A DNA stretch of 64,000 bases from Methylomarinum sp965277025 (GCA_965277025.1 OZ255706.1:682001-746000), one strand, 5' to 3'. Counted from the stretch's first letter, positions 46,592-57,394 are shown. Program-made: numbers and translations. Notes: generated from the letters alone by a model not told the origin.

Positions 46592-47884
46592 TTAGTCGTC
46601 GTCCATTTTCTGGATTACTTTATGAATATGGCGTACACCAAGCGCAACGACGGTTAATACAATCGGGATGGAGACGCCAACAGCGACAGGTGGGTTGATT
46701 TGCCAGCCGGCCGATTTCATGGCTTGGGCGATGGAGCCAATTAATCCGACCACATAGCTGGTGATGGCGATAATTGACAGCCCTTCCACGGTACTTTGCA
46801 GTTTGAGTTGCATTTTGGCGTGAGCATTCATGGATTTGAGCAAATCCTGGTTTTGCCTCTCAATGGATACATCCACCCGAGTACGCAGCAGTTCCCCAGC
46901 GTTGCTGATGCGTTCAGACAGGCGCATAAAGCGTTTGATGGTGGACTGGCAGGTGCTGATGGCCGGCTCCAGGCGGCGATTCATGAATTCGCTGAATGTC
47001 TGCAGCCCCTGGATTCTGATTTCGCGCAGATCCTGAATGCGGCTGATGACTAAATGATAATAGGCATTGGCAGCACCAAAACGGTAGTCGTTACTGGAAA
47101 TATGGTTTTCAACTTCTGCCGCCAGTTTTGTCAACTCGTCCAGCAGGCGACTGTCATCGCTGTCTTCTTCAGCCATTGCAGCGGTAATGGCGTGTAAATG
47201 CCGGTCTGCCTGACTTAAAAAAGGGGCAAGCCGGCGCGCAATCGGAAAGGCCAACAGCGCCATGACCCGATAAACTTCAATTTCAAATAAACGCTGGATA
47301 AGGCGTCCTGCTTGAGCTTGCTTTAAATGCTTGTCTATTATCAAGAAACGGCCAAAGCCATCGACATGAATACGAAAATCGGTGTACACGCAGGCAGCTC
47401 CTCCACTTACTTCGGCGCCGATTAGCGCATTGCCCGAAAACAATAAGGCTATATCATCCAGATTGTTCATTTGTGTGTTCGGAATGATTTCGGCATGAGC
47501 GGCCACCATCAGTTTACTCGGCAATTTGGCCAGCCAATCGACAGGGGCTTTTTTTAGCGCTGGTTCAGCGAAGGGTTTATCAGAACTGTAAGGTGCAAAA
47601 AAGGTGTAGGTGGCAAATTCGTTATGCTGTTCCCATAGTAATTGGAAATCACTGAAAGAAGCCGCAAAATGATCTGCATCTTGTTTCGGCGGGGTAATAC
47701 CGAAACGTTCACATAAGCTGACCAGGTGAACAAAATCCTGTTTTTTCTCCTCAGGTGATAGTGTTAGCGCCAGGTGGGAAGCAGTAACAGGTAATTTAAA
47801 GCTGACTGAAGAACGGGCATGAACTTCGTTATGCAGCTGGAAGCGTTGGCCGTGATTTTCAGGGAGTGGAAATAATGTTGGCAC
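46592..47884 (-). CDS. DUF3422 family membrane protein
   Basis: 430 residues. The N-terminal LHNEVHARSS is the family signature and RLQALETFSEFMNRRL-like helices precede two C-terminal membrane helices (GLSIIAITSYVVGLIGSI; VAVGVSIPIVLTVVALGV). Resembles egg-lysin-like/CorA-type helical membrane proteins, function unknown. IS66 copy C is inserted 25 bases before the start and may have displaced the promoter. Confidence 0.9.
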   Translation of the reverse strand: MPTLFPLPENHGQRFQLHNEVHARSSVSFKLPVTASHLALTLSPEEKKQDFVHLVSLCERFGITPPKQDADHFAASFSDFQLLWEQHNEFATYTFFAPYSSDKPFAEPALKKAPVDWLAKLPSKLMVAAHAEIIPNTQMNNLDDIALLFSGNALIGAEVSGGAACVYTDFRIHVDGFGRFLIIDKHLKQAQAGRLIQRLFEIEVYRVMALLAFPIARRLAPFLSQADRHLHAITAAMAEEDSDDSRLLDELTKLAAEVENHISSNDYRFGAANAYYHLVISRIQDLREIRIQGLQTFSEFMNRRLEPAISTCQSTIKRFMRLSERISNAGELLRTRVDVSIERQNQDLLKSMNAHAKMQLKLQSTVEGLSIIAITSYVVGLIGSIAQAMKSAGWQINPPVAVGVSIPIVLTVVALGVRHIHKVIQKMDDD

Positions 47885-48299
47885 AGTTTAAATCAAAAAT
47901 TGAAAAGAAGTAACTACTCAGCGTATTTTACCAAAAGCATCAGGTCACTGAGTAAATTCCGGTAATTTCCCCTTAAATACCAGTACCAACGCTTCAGAGG
48001 CACTGACATGATGTTTACGACAAGTGGATAGATATCCCCGAATACGGCAGAAGGTGATGGCACCCTGCTCACTCCTGAAACACCCCGATATTTTTTGCTG
48101 CACCTTGGTCATGCGGATATCATTCTCACCGGGATTATTAGTAAATGGCACATCTATTTCTCTCATAAAGCGTAAGACATCATCCGGGTAATTGATCAGC
48201 CGTTCCAGTAAGTTTCTGGATTTACTGCGCTTGAGGCGCCCACGTTTGGGTTTACCGGGCAACGGGGTTGGTGGCGGACATTCAATTTGTGCTTTCTCT

Positions 48300-49521
48300 C
48301 TCTGTACATGACAAAAATTAACTTATGACAAATGAGTCTCATGTATTCCAGTGACAAAAGGTATGGGTTGCAAAAGAGCAATCACTTTTCTAATCATCCT
48401 TTTTGGTTGAGATAAGACATTAAACAACGTTGAGCGGATACAATCTAATCCATATCGAAACAGGCTTTGCGCGAGCCGCTGATGTGTTTTGGTTTTTATT
48501 GGTAACTCGCAATCATGTTTCCATTCGCCTGCTTTATGTGACCAACAGAAAGCAATAACGGGAAGTACTAACAATTTTTTGATCCGAAGATAACCGACTA
48601 CACGCGTTTCCTCAAGTTTGAATCCCCGTCCTTTTAAACAGCCGAAAAGCGTTTCGATTTCCCAACGCAAGCCATAAATTTTAATCGCATCAGGGTTCAA
48701 ATGCTGACAGACGATGATTAATAACTCACCATCACTCAGCCGTAACCCACTGAGATAAATTGAACAATTTCCCAAATAGCGCGCTGTTGAGAGGTGTCGT
48801 GTGCTACCCGGCTTAAGCCCATAAAACAAACGCTCTACGCGTATTCGCTGGCCTTGGGCATTGGTTGTCCTGGCGTTGTTGCGAATACGGATATAAAAGG
48901 GAATCTCTTGCTCAAACAACCAGCCCATCCATTCATCTCCAATAAACTCCCGATCAGCCAAAAGACCTTTGATGTGATGTCGGCCAAACTGCGCAATAAA
49001 GCGTTTCATCAGCGCTATACGTTCCTTCGTATTAGAGTTGCCCCGCTTGTTTAAAGGCAACCAATACACCGGAATGGCGGCACCCCGATAAACCACGGCA
49101 AGCACCAGCAGATTAATATTGGTTTTACCCCACTTCCAATTCGTCCTGTCTAACGTCAGATAGTAATCCTGATCAGTGAAACCAAACAGTTTCATGATGA
49201 AATGAGCGACTTCATTGTAATCCAGCCAATGGTCACTGAAAAATCGTTGCATCCGTCGATATCGTGAGGAAATTTTTGCCCGACGGGGAAAGAATACGGC
49301 GAGCTGGGCCAGATTGACCGTGCTAACTGCCATCAAAGCAATTAACATACCCACAAAACAAACGATTCTTGCCTTGTTCCATTGAAAGTGCTCAGTTAAT
49401 ATGACGGTCAGCTCGTTGATTTGTAATGTCCCGTTATTCATATTCGCTAAAACAAAATGCGGTATTTAATTACATTTCAACGAGCTACGCCAGCTTTTAA
49501 TATTTTTTGTCATGTACAGAG
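48300..49521 (-). mobile_element. IS4-family element, copy 1 (1222 bp), nested in IS66
   Basis: Ends ctctgtacatgacaaa and tttgtcatgtacagag are perfect inverted repeats. Nine-base target duplication GCTTTCTCT at 48291-48299 and 49522-49530. Confidence 0.95.
48323..49441 (-). CDS. IS4-family transposase
   Basis: 372 residues, intact. LTLDRTNWKWGKTNINLLVL has the first catalytic aspartate, LLADREFIGDEWMGWL the second, and the YREK-type glutamate is in YGLRWEIETLFGCLKG. Almost identical to copy 2 at 57475; here the residue after LFG is Cys rather than Gly. Confidence 0.95.
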   Translation of the reverse strand: MNNGTLQINELTVILTEHFQWNKARIVCFVGMLIALMAVSTVNLAQLAVFFPRRAKISSRYRRMQRFFSDHWLDYNEVAHFIMKLFGFTDQDYYLTLDRTNWKWGKTNINLLVLAVVYRGAAIPVYWLPLNKRGNSNTKERIALMKRFIAQFGRHHIKGLLADREFIGDEWMGWLFEQEIPFYIRIRNNARTTNAQGQRIRVERLFYGLKPGSTRHLSTARYLGNCSIYLSGLRLSDGELLIIVCQHLNPDAIKIYGLRWEIETLFGCLKGRGFKLEETRVVGYLRIKKLLVLPVIAFCWSHKAGEWKHDCELPIKTKTHQRLAQSLFRYGLDCIRSTLFNVLSQPKRMIRKVIALLQPIPFVTGIHETHLS

Positions 49522-51140
49522 GCTTTCTCTAATAAATCTCGATATCGTCGTCGATAACAGGCCGCTTTTCTTGCTTCAAGCTTCCCCCCTGCATCATCGA
49601 CGACCTGATTGATCTTTTTTAACAGGGTTTCCATTTCTTTGGCCCACTGCTGTCCATCCTGCTCCCGGGCACGGGTCAGTTCACGCAGATGATGCGCATT
49701 GCACAAGGCATGAGTGAAGGGGGACTTGTAGTAAGGCTTCCAGTGATCGTGGCATAAAATGCCATGAAAGTCAGGCAGGATGCCAATGACATCCATCGCT
49801 TCCTTGCCCCGTTTTACATGGGGAAAATAATGTGTCCATAAATCATTAGAAGCACAATGCAACCAGTACCTGGCGCCATTGATGTTAATGCCCGTTTCAT
49901 CGGCATGTACAACAGAAGCTGCCGCCAGTCTTTGCTTGCAAATCGGCTCAAAGGATGCCAGCTTCTCAAAGGCTGGTTGATTGAAATTAACCAGCGAACC
50001 TTCACTGATGGGGATCTGTAATTGACCGGAAAAATAATCCTTGATGCGCTGGCAGGGCAATAATTGGTACTGCGAAAGATACACGGCGTGCGCCTTGAGT
50101 TGGTCACCATATTGCACGGCTTTTGTTACGCCCTCGGGAAAAGGAGCAACAAACCGACGACCTTGTTCATCGATAAGCCTTTGCGCACGATATTCCGTCA
50201 CAATCCGTGAAATATCAATATCAAATACCTGCCGGGTTTCAAAGCCATCTGCCGTGTAGCTTCCGGCTGGCAAGGTACGGCGATCAATCTTGATGGAGAT
50301 AACGTCATCGGGATCATCGACTTTAACCAGCGTGGTGCCAATATGCCCTTTCTGTCCACCACCTGGTTTTTTTGATCCAGCCCGTGCTTTCCTTTTACGA
50401 TCAGGATCACTTGATGGCGGCCTGGAACTGTTACTGCTGTTAAGTCCGAGCCGATGCATCAAGAGCGTGACCAGCAACAACAATATCTCCAGCGAAGACC
50501 ACAGCGCCGGAGATAAATCGGCTTCATCTTCAATCAGCTGCCGGGCATTGGTAATGGCAGCCTCTACATCAATGGAATCAATCTTCAATGAAACGGCCTG
50601 TGGGTTTAAGTACAGGACTCTTGTCTCATGGCTTTTGAAATACGAATTTTTGCCTCTGTGTTGCCCGTCATCGTATTTTAGAAATGCACGGCAGCAGGGC
50701 TATCGGGCATTGCTTATAAGGCAACACGCCTCAACTAACGCAGGCTAATACAGTAAACCTCTTGCGCCAGGTGTTGCCGTTAGAAAATCAAAAATAACGC
50801 TAAAATCGTGTCAAGCAGTTTTTTACTTATTTACGCTGAGTAGTTACGAAAAGAATTAGTATGTGGTTTGCAAATGACAAGGGAATGAACAAAAAACATT
50901 ACGGTTAGCGAAGTATGCTTTTCGCATTGTCACGCTCCTGCTTCACCATTAGACATAGTAATTGATGTTAAGCAATTATCTACACCAAGGTTAATTGATA
51001 GAGGCAGAAATTTCCATGCAAAAGACAATTTTCACTCGATTATAAAAGTGAGGGTGTTTTTTTCAGATGGGTTTAATATACAAGGGCGGTTTCACGCCAA
51101 AACCGCTATAAAATGTCAAAAATCACGCCCGCTTCAAAAC

Positions 51141-51171
51141 GGTGGATTGCCTGTCGGCGAATCCACCCTAC
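51141..51171 (-). repeat. REP-like palindrome, second class
   Basis: On the minus strand it reads GTAG followed by a hairpin with arms ggtggatt and aatccacc. A related copy lies at 58761-58790. It sits in a 340-base region (50848-51190) between IS66 copy C and the DUF2892 gene in which I see no gene. Confidence 0.65.
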
Positions 51172-51190
51172 AAAACTTTCACAACTGGCA

Positions 51191-51439
51191 TTATTGCTTG
51201 GAATCGTCTGATTTAGTATCTTCAGAAGAATCCAGCGTGTTTTTGTCCAATGCCGAATAAGCAGGGCACCAGCCACTGTATCCAGTCGCGACCAGGACAC
51301 AACCCAGTAGCAATAACCAGATACTGGCGGTAAATAAAGAAATAAACAGTAATGCGCCGCCAGCCCATAAGCGATATTTCTTTTCCTGATCACCAACATT
51401 ATGTTCGAATTTAATTAAACGTTTGACATCAAAGCTCAT
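51191..51439 (-). CDS. DUF2892 family small membrane protein
   Basis: 82 residues from ATG 51439. NVGDQEKKYRLWAGGALLFI and VATGYSGWCPAYSAL are the family signature: two membrane helices followed by a conserved cysteine. Such domains often accompany rhodanese or sulfur-transfer proteins, but none is adjacent here. Confidence 0.85.
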   Translation of the reverse strand: MSFDVKRLIKFEHNVGDQEKKYRLWAGGALLFISLFTASIWLLLLGCVLVATGYSGWCPAYSALDKNTLDSSEDTKSDDSKQ

Positions 51440-51520
51440 GATTTCACCTTCCTGCAAAAAATTATTGTTATCGTGTAGCACAGACGTCGTTTAGGGAATC
51501 TATGGCGACAAGCCATATAT

Positions 51521-51600
51521 TTAGTGAGCAAAGCGGAAATCGAATCCCCGTTTTGCGGGTGCTGAAAAATTATGGATGATTTGTTCAGCGTTTCCTTAAG
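51521..51600. repeat. Dispersed intergenic repeat, partial copy R3
   Basis: The right half of the R1/R2 family, with gagcaaagcggaaatcg, ccgttttgcgggtgctga and the end gatttgttcagcgtttcctt. Confidence 0.65.
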
Positions 51601-51678
51601 TCATGATAACCAAAAACAACGTCAACCTTCCAATATACACAGCCTGAAAAAATGTGCAACCCAAATCCCCAAATAGAC

Positions 51679-53253
51679 CAGGACGACGTCATCTAAATCG
51701 CCTCTCCCCCGGCCACACCTTAACCAGCCTGATCCAGGGCCTTGGCGTAGTGAGGTTTCCCGGCTTGAAGCGGGATATTCGGTCGATTGGGCTGCAAAAA
51801 GCCGCCGAATGGCGGTTTGCCATGGTCATTGGCCATACCGGGGCCTGGCCGATCACCGTCGGCCCCGATGACGACCTGGGCCGGCCGTGTCAGCGCAGGA
51901 AGACAGCGAGCGCCAGCGCAGGATGGGCCGCAAAATGGCGGATCATGCTGGCGATGGATTGCCGCGGCTGACGGATCAGGCGACGCAGCAGGCCGATGAC
52001 GGCGTTTCGCAGGCAGGCGAGCACCTGGGGGCCATGGCCCTTTCGAACCTGGCAGCGGTCCTCATCGAACGTGACATCGCGGACCCAATGGAGGCGGTTC
52101 TCGATACTCCAGTGCCCCCGGTTGAGGGCCAGCAGTTGCCCGGGGTCGGCCTGTTCCGGGGTGAGATCAGTGATGCAGAAGATCTGTTCTGTGCGTGTCC
52201 TGCCGGTCTTGGACACGGTGACCTGGCGTTCGATCCGGCAGACCTGGCCCACATGGGGGAAATCGAGATAGGCATTGAGCGCAACGGTGGTGCGAAGGGT
52301 GCGCTGCTCGATCCGACCGTGTCCCTTGTCCACCGTGGTGTGCTCAGGGGGGAATGGATTCCCGGTCGAAAGCCTTGAGATCGTTGGCCAGGGTTTTCTG
52401 GTTGTCCTTGACCGTGAACAGGTAGTGCGCGCCCTTTTCCTCGACCAGGAAGCGGGCGGTCTCGCGTTGGGTGTGGAGCGCATCGGCGGTGACCACACGC
52501 CCCTCGATGGAAAGGGGATTGAGCAGCTCCCGCAGGGCCGGGATCTCATTACTCTTGGTCTCGACCGCGCGCTGTGCCAGGACGGTGCCCTGCCGAGGGA
52601 ACAGGGCGGCGAGCAGGTGCGTCTGGCGGCCATCGCCCCGGCGAGCGCCCTTGAGGGTCTTGCCGTCGATGGCCAGGGGTTCGTCGGCCGGTGCGCTGGC
52701 CTGGACCCAGGCGGAAAAGGCCTGCTCCAGCGCCACCGGCTCCACCTGCTGGAGCACGCGGCGGAAGGTGGGCTCGGAGGGGGCGACGAAGCGTTGCTGT
52801 CTGCGATCGAAATAGGCCCGCAGGCGCTTGAGCTGCGTCTGGGTCAGGCGGGCGGCGTACTCACTGATGGCCAGATAGCCCCGGGCGCCGGCCAGGGTGG
52901 CCGCCAGGGCGATGGTCAGCACCGTCGGTAGGGGGTGCAGCTGACGGCGTCCACCGCGGGGTTCGGGTAAGCGGCCCAGCTGTTCGCGCAACCGGGCCAT
53001 CTCCAGGTCGCTCAGATTGATCTTCTGCATCGGTGTGCTCCAATCGGGATGAGGGATCGGGTGGCGCAGCCAGTGGCGCGCCCGCTCATGGCGCTGTATC
53101 GGCCGCACGATGACATCGGACAGCGGCAGGGATCATGGCAAATCCACTTCGATCATGGTGATTGAATTCAAGCATGATCTGAGGTGAACGTCCAGCAATT
53201 ATCCAATAGTGCAGGCTTGTCAGTGGGTTAGCGGATTAGATGACGTGGCCCTG
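51679..53253 (-). mobile_element. ISAs1-family element, copy C (1575 bp)
   Basis: Same ends as copy A. Perfect 10-bp target duplication CCAAATAGAC at 51669-51678 and 53254-53263. Confidence 0.95.
51890..53030 (-). pseudogene. ISAs1-family transposase, split at the same CCC CCC TGA
   Basis: Nearly identical to 25789-26929, with a few substitutions (for example LNPLSIEGR instead of LDPLSIERR). Both frames are open up to and from the shared break near 52347. ATG 53030 has GGAG seven bases upstream. Confidence 0.85.
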
Positions 53254-53472
53254 CCAAATAGACCCATCAACCTCGGCTCTCAGCCACAAAAAAGCTGATA
53301 TCAGCCTGCGCCGGGGCGATAATCGGGATGTTTGCAACGATTATTCGTTCAATTTTCGTCAAATCCTCGTGTTATCGCAGCCGAATTCGCTATTTTCGGC
53401 GAATGCGCTGGATTAAAAGCGCACCTGTCCTGGGGACGACGTGCGTGAATGCTGTTTATTATTGTTTATGTT

Positions 53473-54801
53473 CTATATCGGCGGTGATTCTATCGACCCA
53501 AGTGCAGTCAGTACCTGCTCAAACAGGCGTCGATGGCAGTCTTTGACCTTGATGATCAGTTGACGCGCGGTTCGGGTGATTTTGGCGGCGATGCCATAAA
53601 GACGCCAGCGCAGAGTGATAGCGCGATGGTGCGCCAACTTTTCCGGCAAGAGTTGCCGCATCAGCGCAAACAGGTTGTAGGAGAGTGCGCAGATATGAAA
53701 ATAAAGTGCATTCGCGTCAAAATCTGTACAAGGCAGCGTGTCGCCACCAAAGTCGTGTTTCAGTTCCTTGATGCGGTTTTCACTGTCTTCGCCGCGCTGG
53801 TTGTACCAGTGGATGATGTCGCTGTCTGACAGATCATCCCGATTGGTGGCGATGGCGCGATATATGTAGCGACTGTCTTCCAGTTGTTCCTGACCATCCG
53901 CATCATCCAGGTCCAGTGAGGCCAGACCTTTCAGGGGGATTCGCTGAATGACCAGGGTAAACGGCTGATCATAATCGCCGATACAATGCAGCATGCGATA
54001 CGTTTGCTGGCTTTGGCTAACCTCGCCATTGCGGTGAATCATGGGCCGCCAATTGGTTTCGCTCAACTGTTCAATGTGTTCTTTAACCGCCCGGCTCATT
54101 TTTGCCCGAATGCCGTATTGAATGGGCTGTTGGTCGACGTATTCGATAATTTTTTGTTGATAGCCTGCCGCATCGATGCGTAGTTTTTTAATATGAACAC
54201 CTTTCGGCAAACTGTCTTGGCAATGTTGGATGAATTCCGGGTTTTCTTTCGCTGGCGAATCATTACCCGCCCTGAAATCGCACGCCACAACCTGACCGGT
54301 CTCAGCGATATGGCCGACCATTGGCATATAACCGCGGTTTTTCTTATAGGTCCATTGCGCCCCACGCTTATTGGCGATGATTTCGGTGGCATCAATATCC
54401 AGCGTAATGCTTTTTTTACGCTGCAAAGCGGCTGCCAGAATGCGCCGGTTCACCGCTTTCCAGCCGCTGAAAGCGATTGACTGGCGCCCCATGCATCGCA
54501 ACCAATCGCCCAGCGCACTGGACCTTGGCATTTGTTTCATCCCCAACACCGAAAGCAACGCGCTTTCGTCATGGAGGTGACGCACATCATCCAGGTGAAA
54601 ACTGCCCTCATGCTGCATCAGAATCAGAGTTTCAAGATAAGCCGATGGCTTGATTCCCCGATTGCTTTTGGGCAGTGGGAATACCTGATCAATATGTTCA
54701 CCCAGCTGCAGCGATTGCATCAAGTGCGCGATGGTGAGTAAACCGGCGCGCGAGGTCAGTTGATCGTTTGTTTTGCTCAGTTTATACGGTAAGATGTTCA
54801 T
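53473..54801 (-). CDS. IS1380-family transposase
   Basis: Intact, about 442 residues from ATG 54801 (a GTG at 54816 is an alternative). GLLTIAHLMQSLQLGEHIDQ, TLDIDATEIIANKRGAQWTY (first aspartate), KLRIDAAGYQQKIIEYV and WYNQRGEDSENRIKELK (glutamate) are visible. Only distantly related to the copy at 40108. Confidence 0.9.
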   Translation of the reverse strand: MNILPYKLSKTNDQLTSRAGLLTIAHLMQSLQLGEHIDQVFPLPKSNRGIKPSAYLETLILMQHEGSFHLDDVRHLHDESALLSVLGMKQMPRSSALGDWLRCMGRQSIAFSGWKAVNRRILAAALQRKKSITLDIDATEIIANKRGAQWTYKKNRGYMPMVGHIAETGQVVACDFRAGNDSPAKENPEFIQHCQDSLPKGVHIKKLRIDAAGYQQKIIEYVDQQPIQYGIRAKMSRAVKEHIEQLSETNWRPMIHRNGEVSQSQQTYRMLHCIGDYDQPFTLVIQRIPLKGLASLDLDDADGQEQLEDSRYIYRAIATNRDDLSDSDIIHWYNQRGEDSENRIKELKHDFGGDTLPCTDFDANALYFHICALSYNLFALMRQLLPEKLAHHRAITLRWRLYGIAAKITRTARQLIIKVKDCHRRLFEQVLTALGSIESPPI

Positions 54802-54983
54802 AAGCATCAGGTGCACCCATTGGGTGATGGATTGTTTCGTCGCAAACCATTATACAACCAGGGCTCTTTCCATTTTTAGAGCTTTCTATCTGGGGATTAG
54901 GGTGCAAGAAAGGGCGCGTAATTTACCATAAATTAATGGTATATTGAGCGGTTTCCCAAGGCTCTTTCCGTCTTTAAATAATC

Positions 54984-57146
54984 ATGGATGCACAATCAAT
55001 AATTTCAAACCTGAACGATGCTCAACGGCTGGCCGTTTCCGCCCCGGAACAGGCAGTTTTGGTACTGGCTGGTGCGGGCAGCGGCAAAACCCGGGTGCTG
55101 GTGCATCGTATTGCCTGGCATATCCAGGTCAATGGCTTGACGCCGGATAATATACTGGCGGTAACTTTTACCAACAAAGCAGCCACCGAAATGCGCGGGC
55201 GGGTTGAAGAATTGTTACGCGTTTCAACGCGCACGATGTGGATTGGTACTTTCCATGGCCTGGCACATCGTTTGCTCAGAAGGCACGCCAAACAAGCAAA
55301 GTTGCCAGATACGTTTCAGGTGATGGATTCTGATGATCAGCTTCGTTTGATCAAACGCTTGTTGAGAAATCTGAATATCGATGACAGCAAATACCCGCCG
55401 AAACAGATTCAATGGTATATCAACGCGCAAAAAGATGAAGGGCTTCGCGCCCGGCATATGATAGAAGATGGCGACCCGTTTCAACGGCAAATGATCGCTA
55501 TTTATAAAGCCTATGAGCAGGTTTGTGATCGTTCGGGGCTGGTTGATTTTGGCGAGTTGTTGCTCAGAACGCATGAGTTGTTGCGTGATAATGAGGAGTT
55601 GCTGGCTTTTTATCAGCAACGTTTTCGTCATGTGCTGGTGGATGAATTTCAAGACACCAATACCATTCAATACGCCTGGTTGCGCCTGCTTACCGAAGGA
55701 CGCAATAATCTGTTCGTCGTTGGTGATGACGACCAATCTATTTATGGCTGGCGCGGCGCCAAAATTGAAAATATTCATTTGTTCCGTCAGCATTATCCCG
55801 ATCATCAATTGATCAAACTGGAGCAGAATTACCGTTCTACCGGGCATATCCTGAAAGCGGCCAATACGTTGATCGCCAATAATGAAGAACGATTGGGCAA
55901 GGATTTATGGACGGACAGTGGCGAAGGGGATTTGATTTCCCTGTATGCCGCTTTCAATGAACAGGATGAAGCCTATTTTGTCGTCGAAAAAATCCGTCAA
56001 TGGGTCAACGAAGGCGGACTACGTAATGATATAGCTATTTTGTACCGTTCCAATGCACAGTCGCGGCAGTTTGAAGAAAAATTGATGACCACCGGGACCC
56101 CGTATCGGGTTTATGGAGGCTTGAGATTTTTCGAGCGCATGGAAATCAAAAATGCGCTGGCCTATTTACGCTTGATGTCCAATCGCGACGATGATGGTTC
56201 GTTTGAACGGGTAGTCAACACACCAACACGGGGTATCGGTAATAAAACGGTTGAAGAAATCCGGCAATTGGCCCGAGCGGAAGGCATTTCACTGTGGCAG
56301 GCCGGCAAAAAGATGCTGCAACAAGGCAAATTGACGCCACGAGCGGCCAATGCCCTGAAGGGCTTTATGCACAAAATCGACAATCTCAGTGAACAGGCGG
56401 CGGAACTGGAATTGTTTGAAAAAGTTCAGCTGGTGGTTGAACACAGCGGTCTGATCGAATTGTATAAAAAGGAAAAAGGCGAAAAGGGCGAGGCCCGTAT
56501 CGAAAACCTGGAAGAGTTGGTCAATGCCGCCCGCTTGTTTGATTATGAGGCAGACAACGAAGAAAACCTGTCGGAACTGGATATATTTCTGGCCCATGCC
56601 GCATTGGAAGCAGGCGATACCCAAGGACAGGATTATGAGGATTGTGTGCTGCTTATGACCCTGCATTCGGCCAAGGGTCTGGAATTTAAAGTGGTTTTTC
56701 TGGTGGGACTGGAAGAAGAGCTGTTTCCATCCCGGCAATCGACCGATGACCCCGCCAAACTTCAGGAAGAACGCAGGCTGTGTTATGTCGGCATCACCCG
56801 TGCCCGGGAGCATCTCTATTTAACCTACGCCGAATCACGCCGCTTGTACGGTAAGGAGAGTTACCCTTCCCCTTCCCGGTTTATTCGGGAATTACCGCCT
56901 GAATCATTACAGGAAATTCGTTTGCGCGCCAATTTAAGCCGGCCGCAAGCGAGTAAACAAAGTGGCTCTATTGCCATGAGTGAAGCCAAATATAAACTGG
57001 GTCAGCGAGTTTATCATCAGAAATTTGGCGAAGGTGTGGTGTTGCAAGTGGAAGGTGAAGGCGCTCAGGAACGGGTGCAGATCAATTTTCAGTCGGTTGG
57101 ACTTAAATGGCTGATGCTGGCTTATGCAAAACTGAGCAGTGTTTAA
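54984..57146 (+). CDS. uvrD: DNA helicase II (UvrD)
   Basis: 720 residues, superfamily 1A. Walker A AGAGSGKTRVLVHR near residue 30, TFTNKAATEMRGRV, motif II VDEFQDTN, motif III GDDDQSIYGWRGA, LEQNYRSTGHI, and motif VI YVGITRAREHLYL. The C-terminal Tudor-like tail (KFGEGVVLQVEGEG) is present. Acts in nucleotide-excision and mismatch repair. Converges with yidD, the two genes overlapping by 4 bases. Confidence 0.97.
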   Translation: MDAQSIISNLNDAQRLAVSAPEQAVLVLAGAGSGKTRVLVHRIAWHIQVNGLTPDNILAVTFTNKAATEMRGRVEELLRVSTRTMWIGTFHGLAHRLLRRHAKQAKLPDTFQVMDSDDQLRLIKRLLRNLNIDDSKYPPKQIQWYINAQKDEGLRARHMIEDGDPFQRQMIAIYKAYEQVCDRSGLVDFGELLLRTHELLRDNEELLAFYQQRFRHVLVDEFQDTNTIQYAWLRLLTEGRNNLFVVGDDDQSIYGWRGAKIENIHLFRQHYPDHQLIKLEQNYRSTGHILKAANTLIANNEERLGKDLWTDSGEGDLISLYAAFNEQDEAYFVVEKIRQWVNEGGLRNDIAILYRSNAQSRQFEEKLMTTGTPYRVYGGLRFFERMEIKNALAYLRLMSNRDDDGSFERVVNTPTRGIGNKTVEEIRQLARAEGISLWQAGKKMLQQGKLTPRAANALKGFMHKIDNLSEQAAELELFEKVQLVVEHSGLIELYKKEKGEKGEARIENLEELVNAARLFDYEADNEENLSELDIFLAHAALEAGDTQGQDYEDCVLLMTLHSAKGLEFKVVFLVGLEEELFPSRQSTDDPAKLQEERRLCYVGITRAREHLYLTYAESRRLYGKESYPSPSRFIRELPPESLQEIRLRANLSRPQASKQSGSIAMSEAKYKLGQRVYHQKFGEGVVLQVEGEGAQERVQINFQSVGLKWLMLAYAKLSSV

Positions 57147-57376
57147 TGTTTTTTAGGCGGTACTGGGTCATGGCCGTGGCCGCCCCAGGGGTTGCAACGC
57201 AATAAACGCTTGATCGTCAACCAGCCGCCATAAAAAGGACCATGTGTTTTTAACGCTTCCAATGCATATTCTGAACAGGTCGGGTGGTAGCGACAACTGG
57301 GTGGCAAAAATGGCGAGATGACTAATTGGTAAAATCGCACCAGCTTGATCAGGATAAATTGTAATAATGTTTTCAT
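57143..57376 (-). CDS. yidD: Membrane protein insertion efficiency factor YidD
   Basis: 77 residues. VRFYQLVISPFLPPSCRYHP, PTCSEYALEAL and RLLRCNPWGGHGHDPVP are the family core. ATG 57376 was chosen because longer starts lie inside the insertion sequence. An IS4 copy is inserted 18 bases upstream, cutting it off from its former upstream neighbours (normally rnpA-rpmH in gammaproteobacteria). Confidence 0.93.
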   Translation of the reverse strand: MKTLLQFILIKLVRFYQLVISPFLPPSCRYHPTCSEYALEALKTHGPFYGGWLTIKRLLRCNPWGGHGHDPVPPKKH

Positions 57377-57394
57377 GACTGTTTTGTGTGAAAG

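Larger units (their letters stand above)
47945..50588 (-). pseudogene. tnpC: IS66 transposase TnpC interrupted by IS4
   Basis: The reading frame is intact across the six-G run that is five G in copy A, but IS4 is inserted near codon 350, between 48299 and 49522. The C-terminal remainder (48290-47945) has NNPGENDIRMTKVQQK. TTG start as in copy A. Confidence 0.9.
47910..50847 (-). mobile_element. IS66-family element, copy C, carrying a nested IS4
   Basis: Same ends as copy A. Perfect 8-bp target duplication GAAAAGAA at 47902-47909 and 50848-50855. Without the nested element and its duplicated target the length is 1707 bp, equal to copy A. Confidence 0.95.
51655..54906 (-). mobile_element. IS1380-family element with ISAs1 inserted in its terminal repeat
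   Basis: The left end tgcaacccaaatccccaaat and the inverse of the right end (tgcaccctaatccccagata) form imperfect inverted repeats. ISAs1 copy C is inserted 24 bases inside the left end. Removing it and one target copy leaves about 1.67 kb, normal for IS1380. No clear target duplication of the IS1380 was resolved. Confidence 0.7.
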
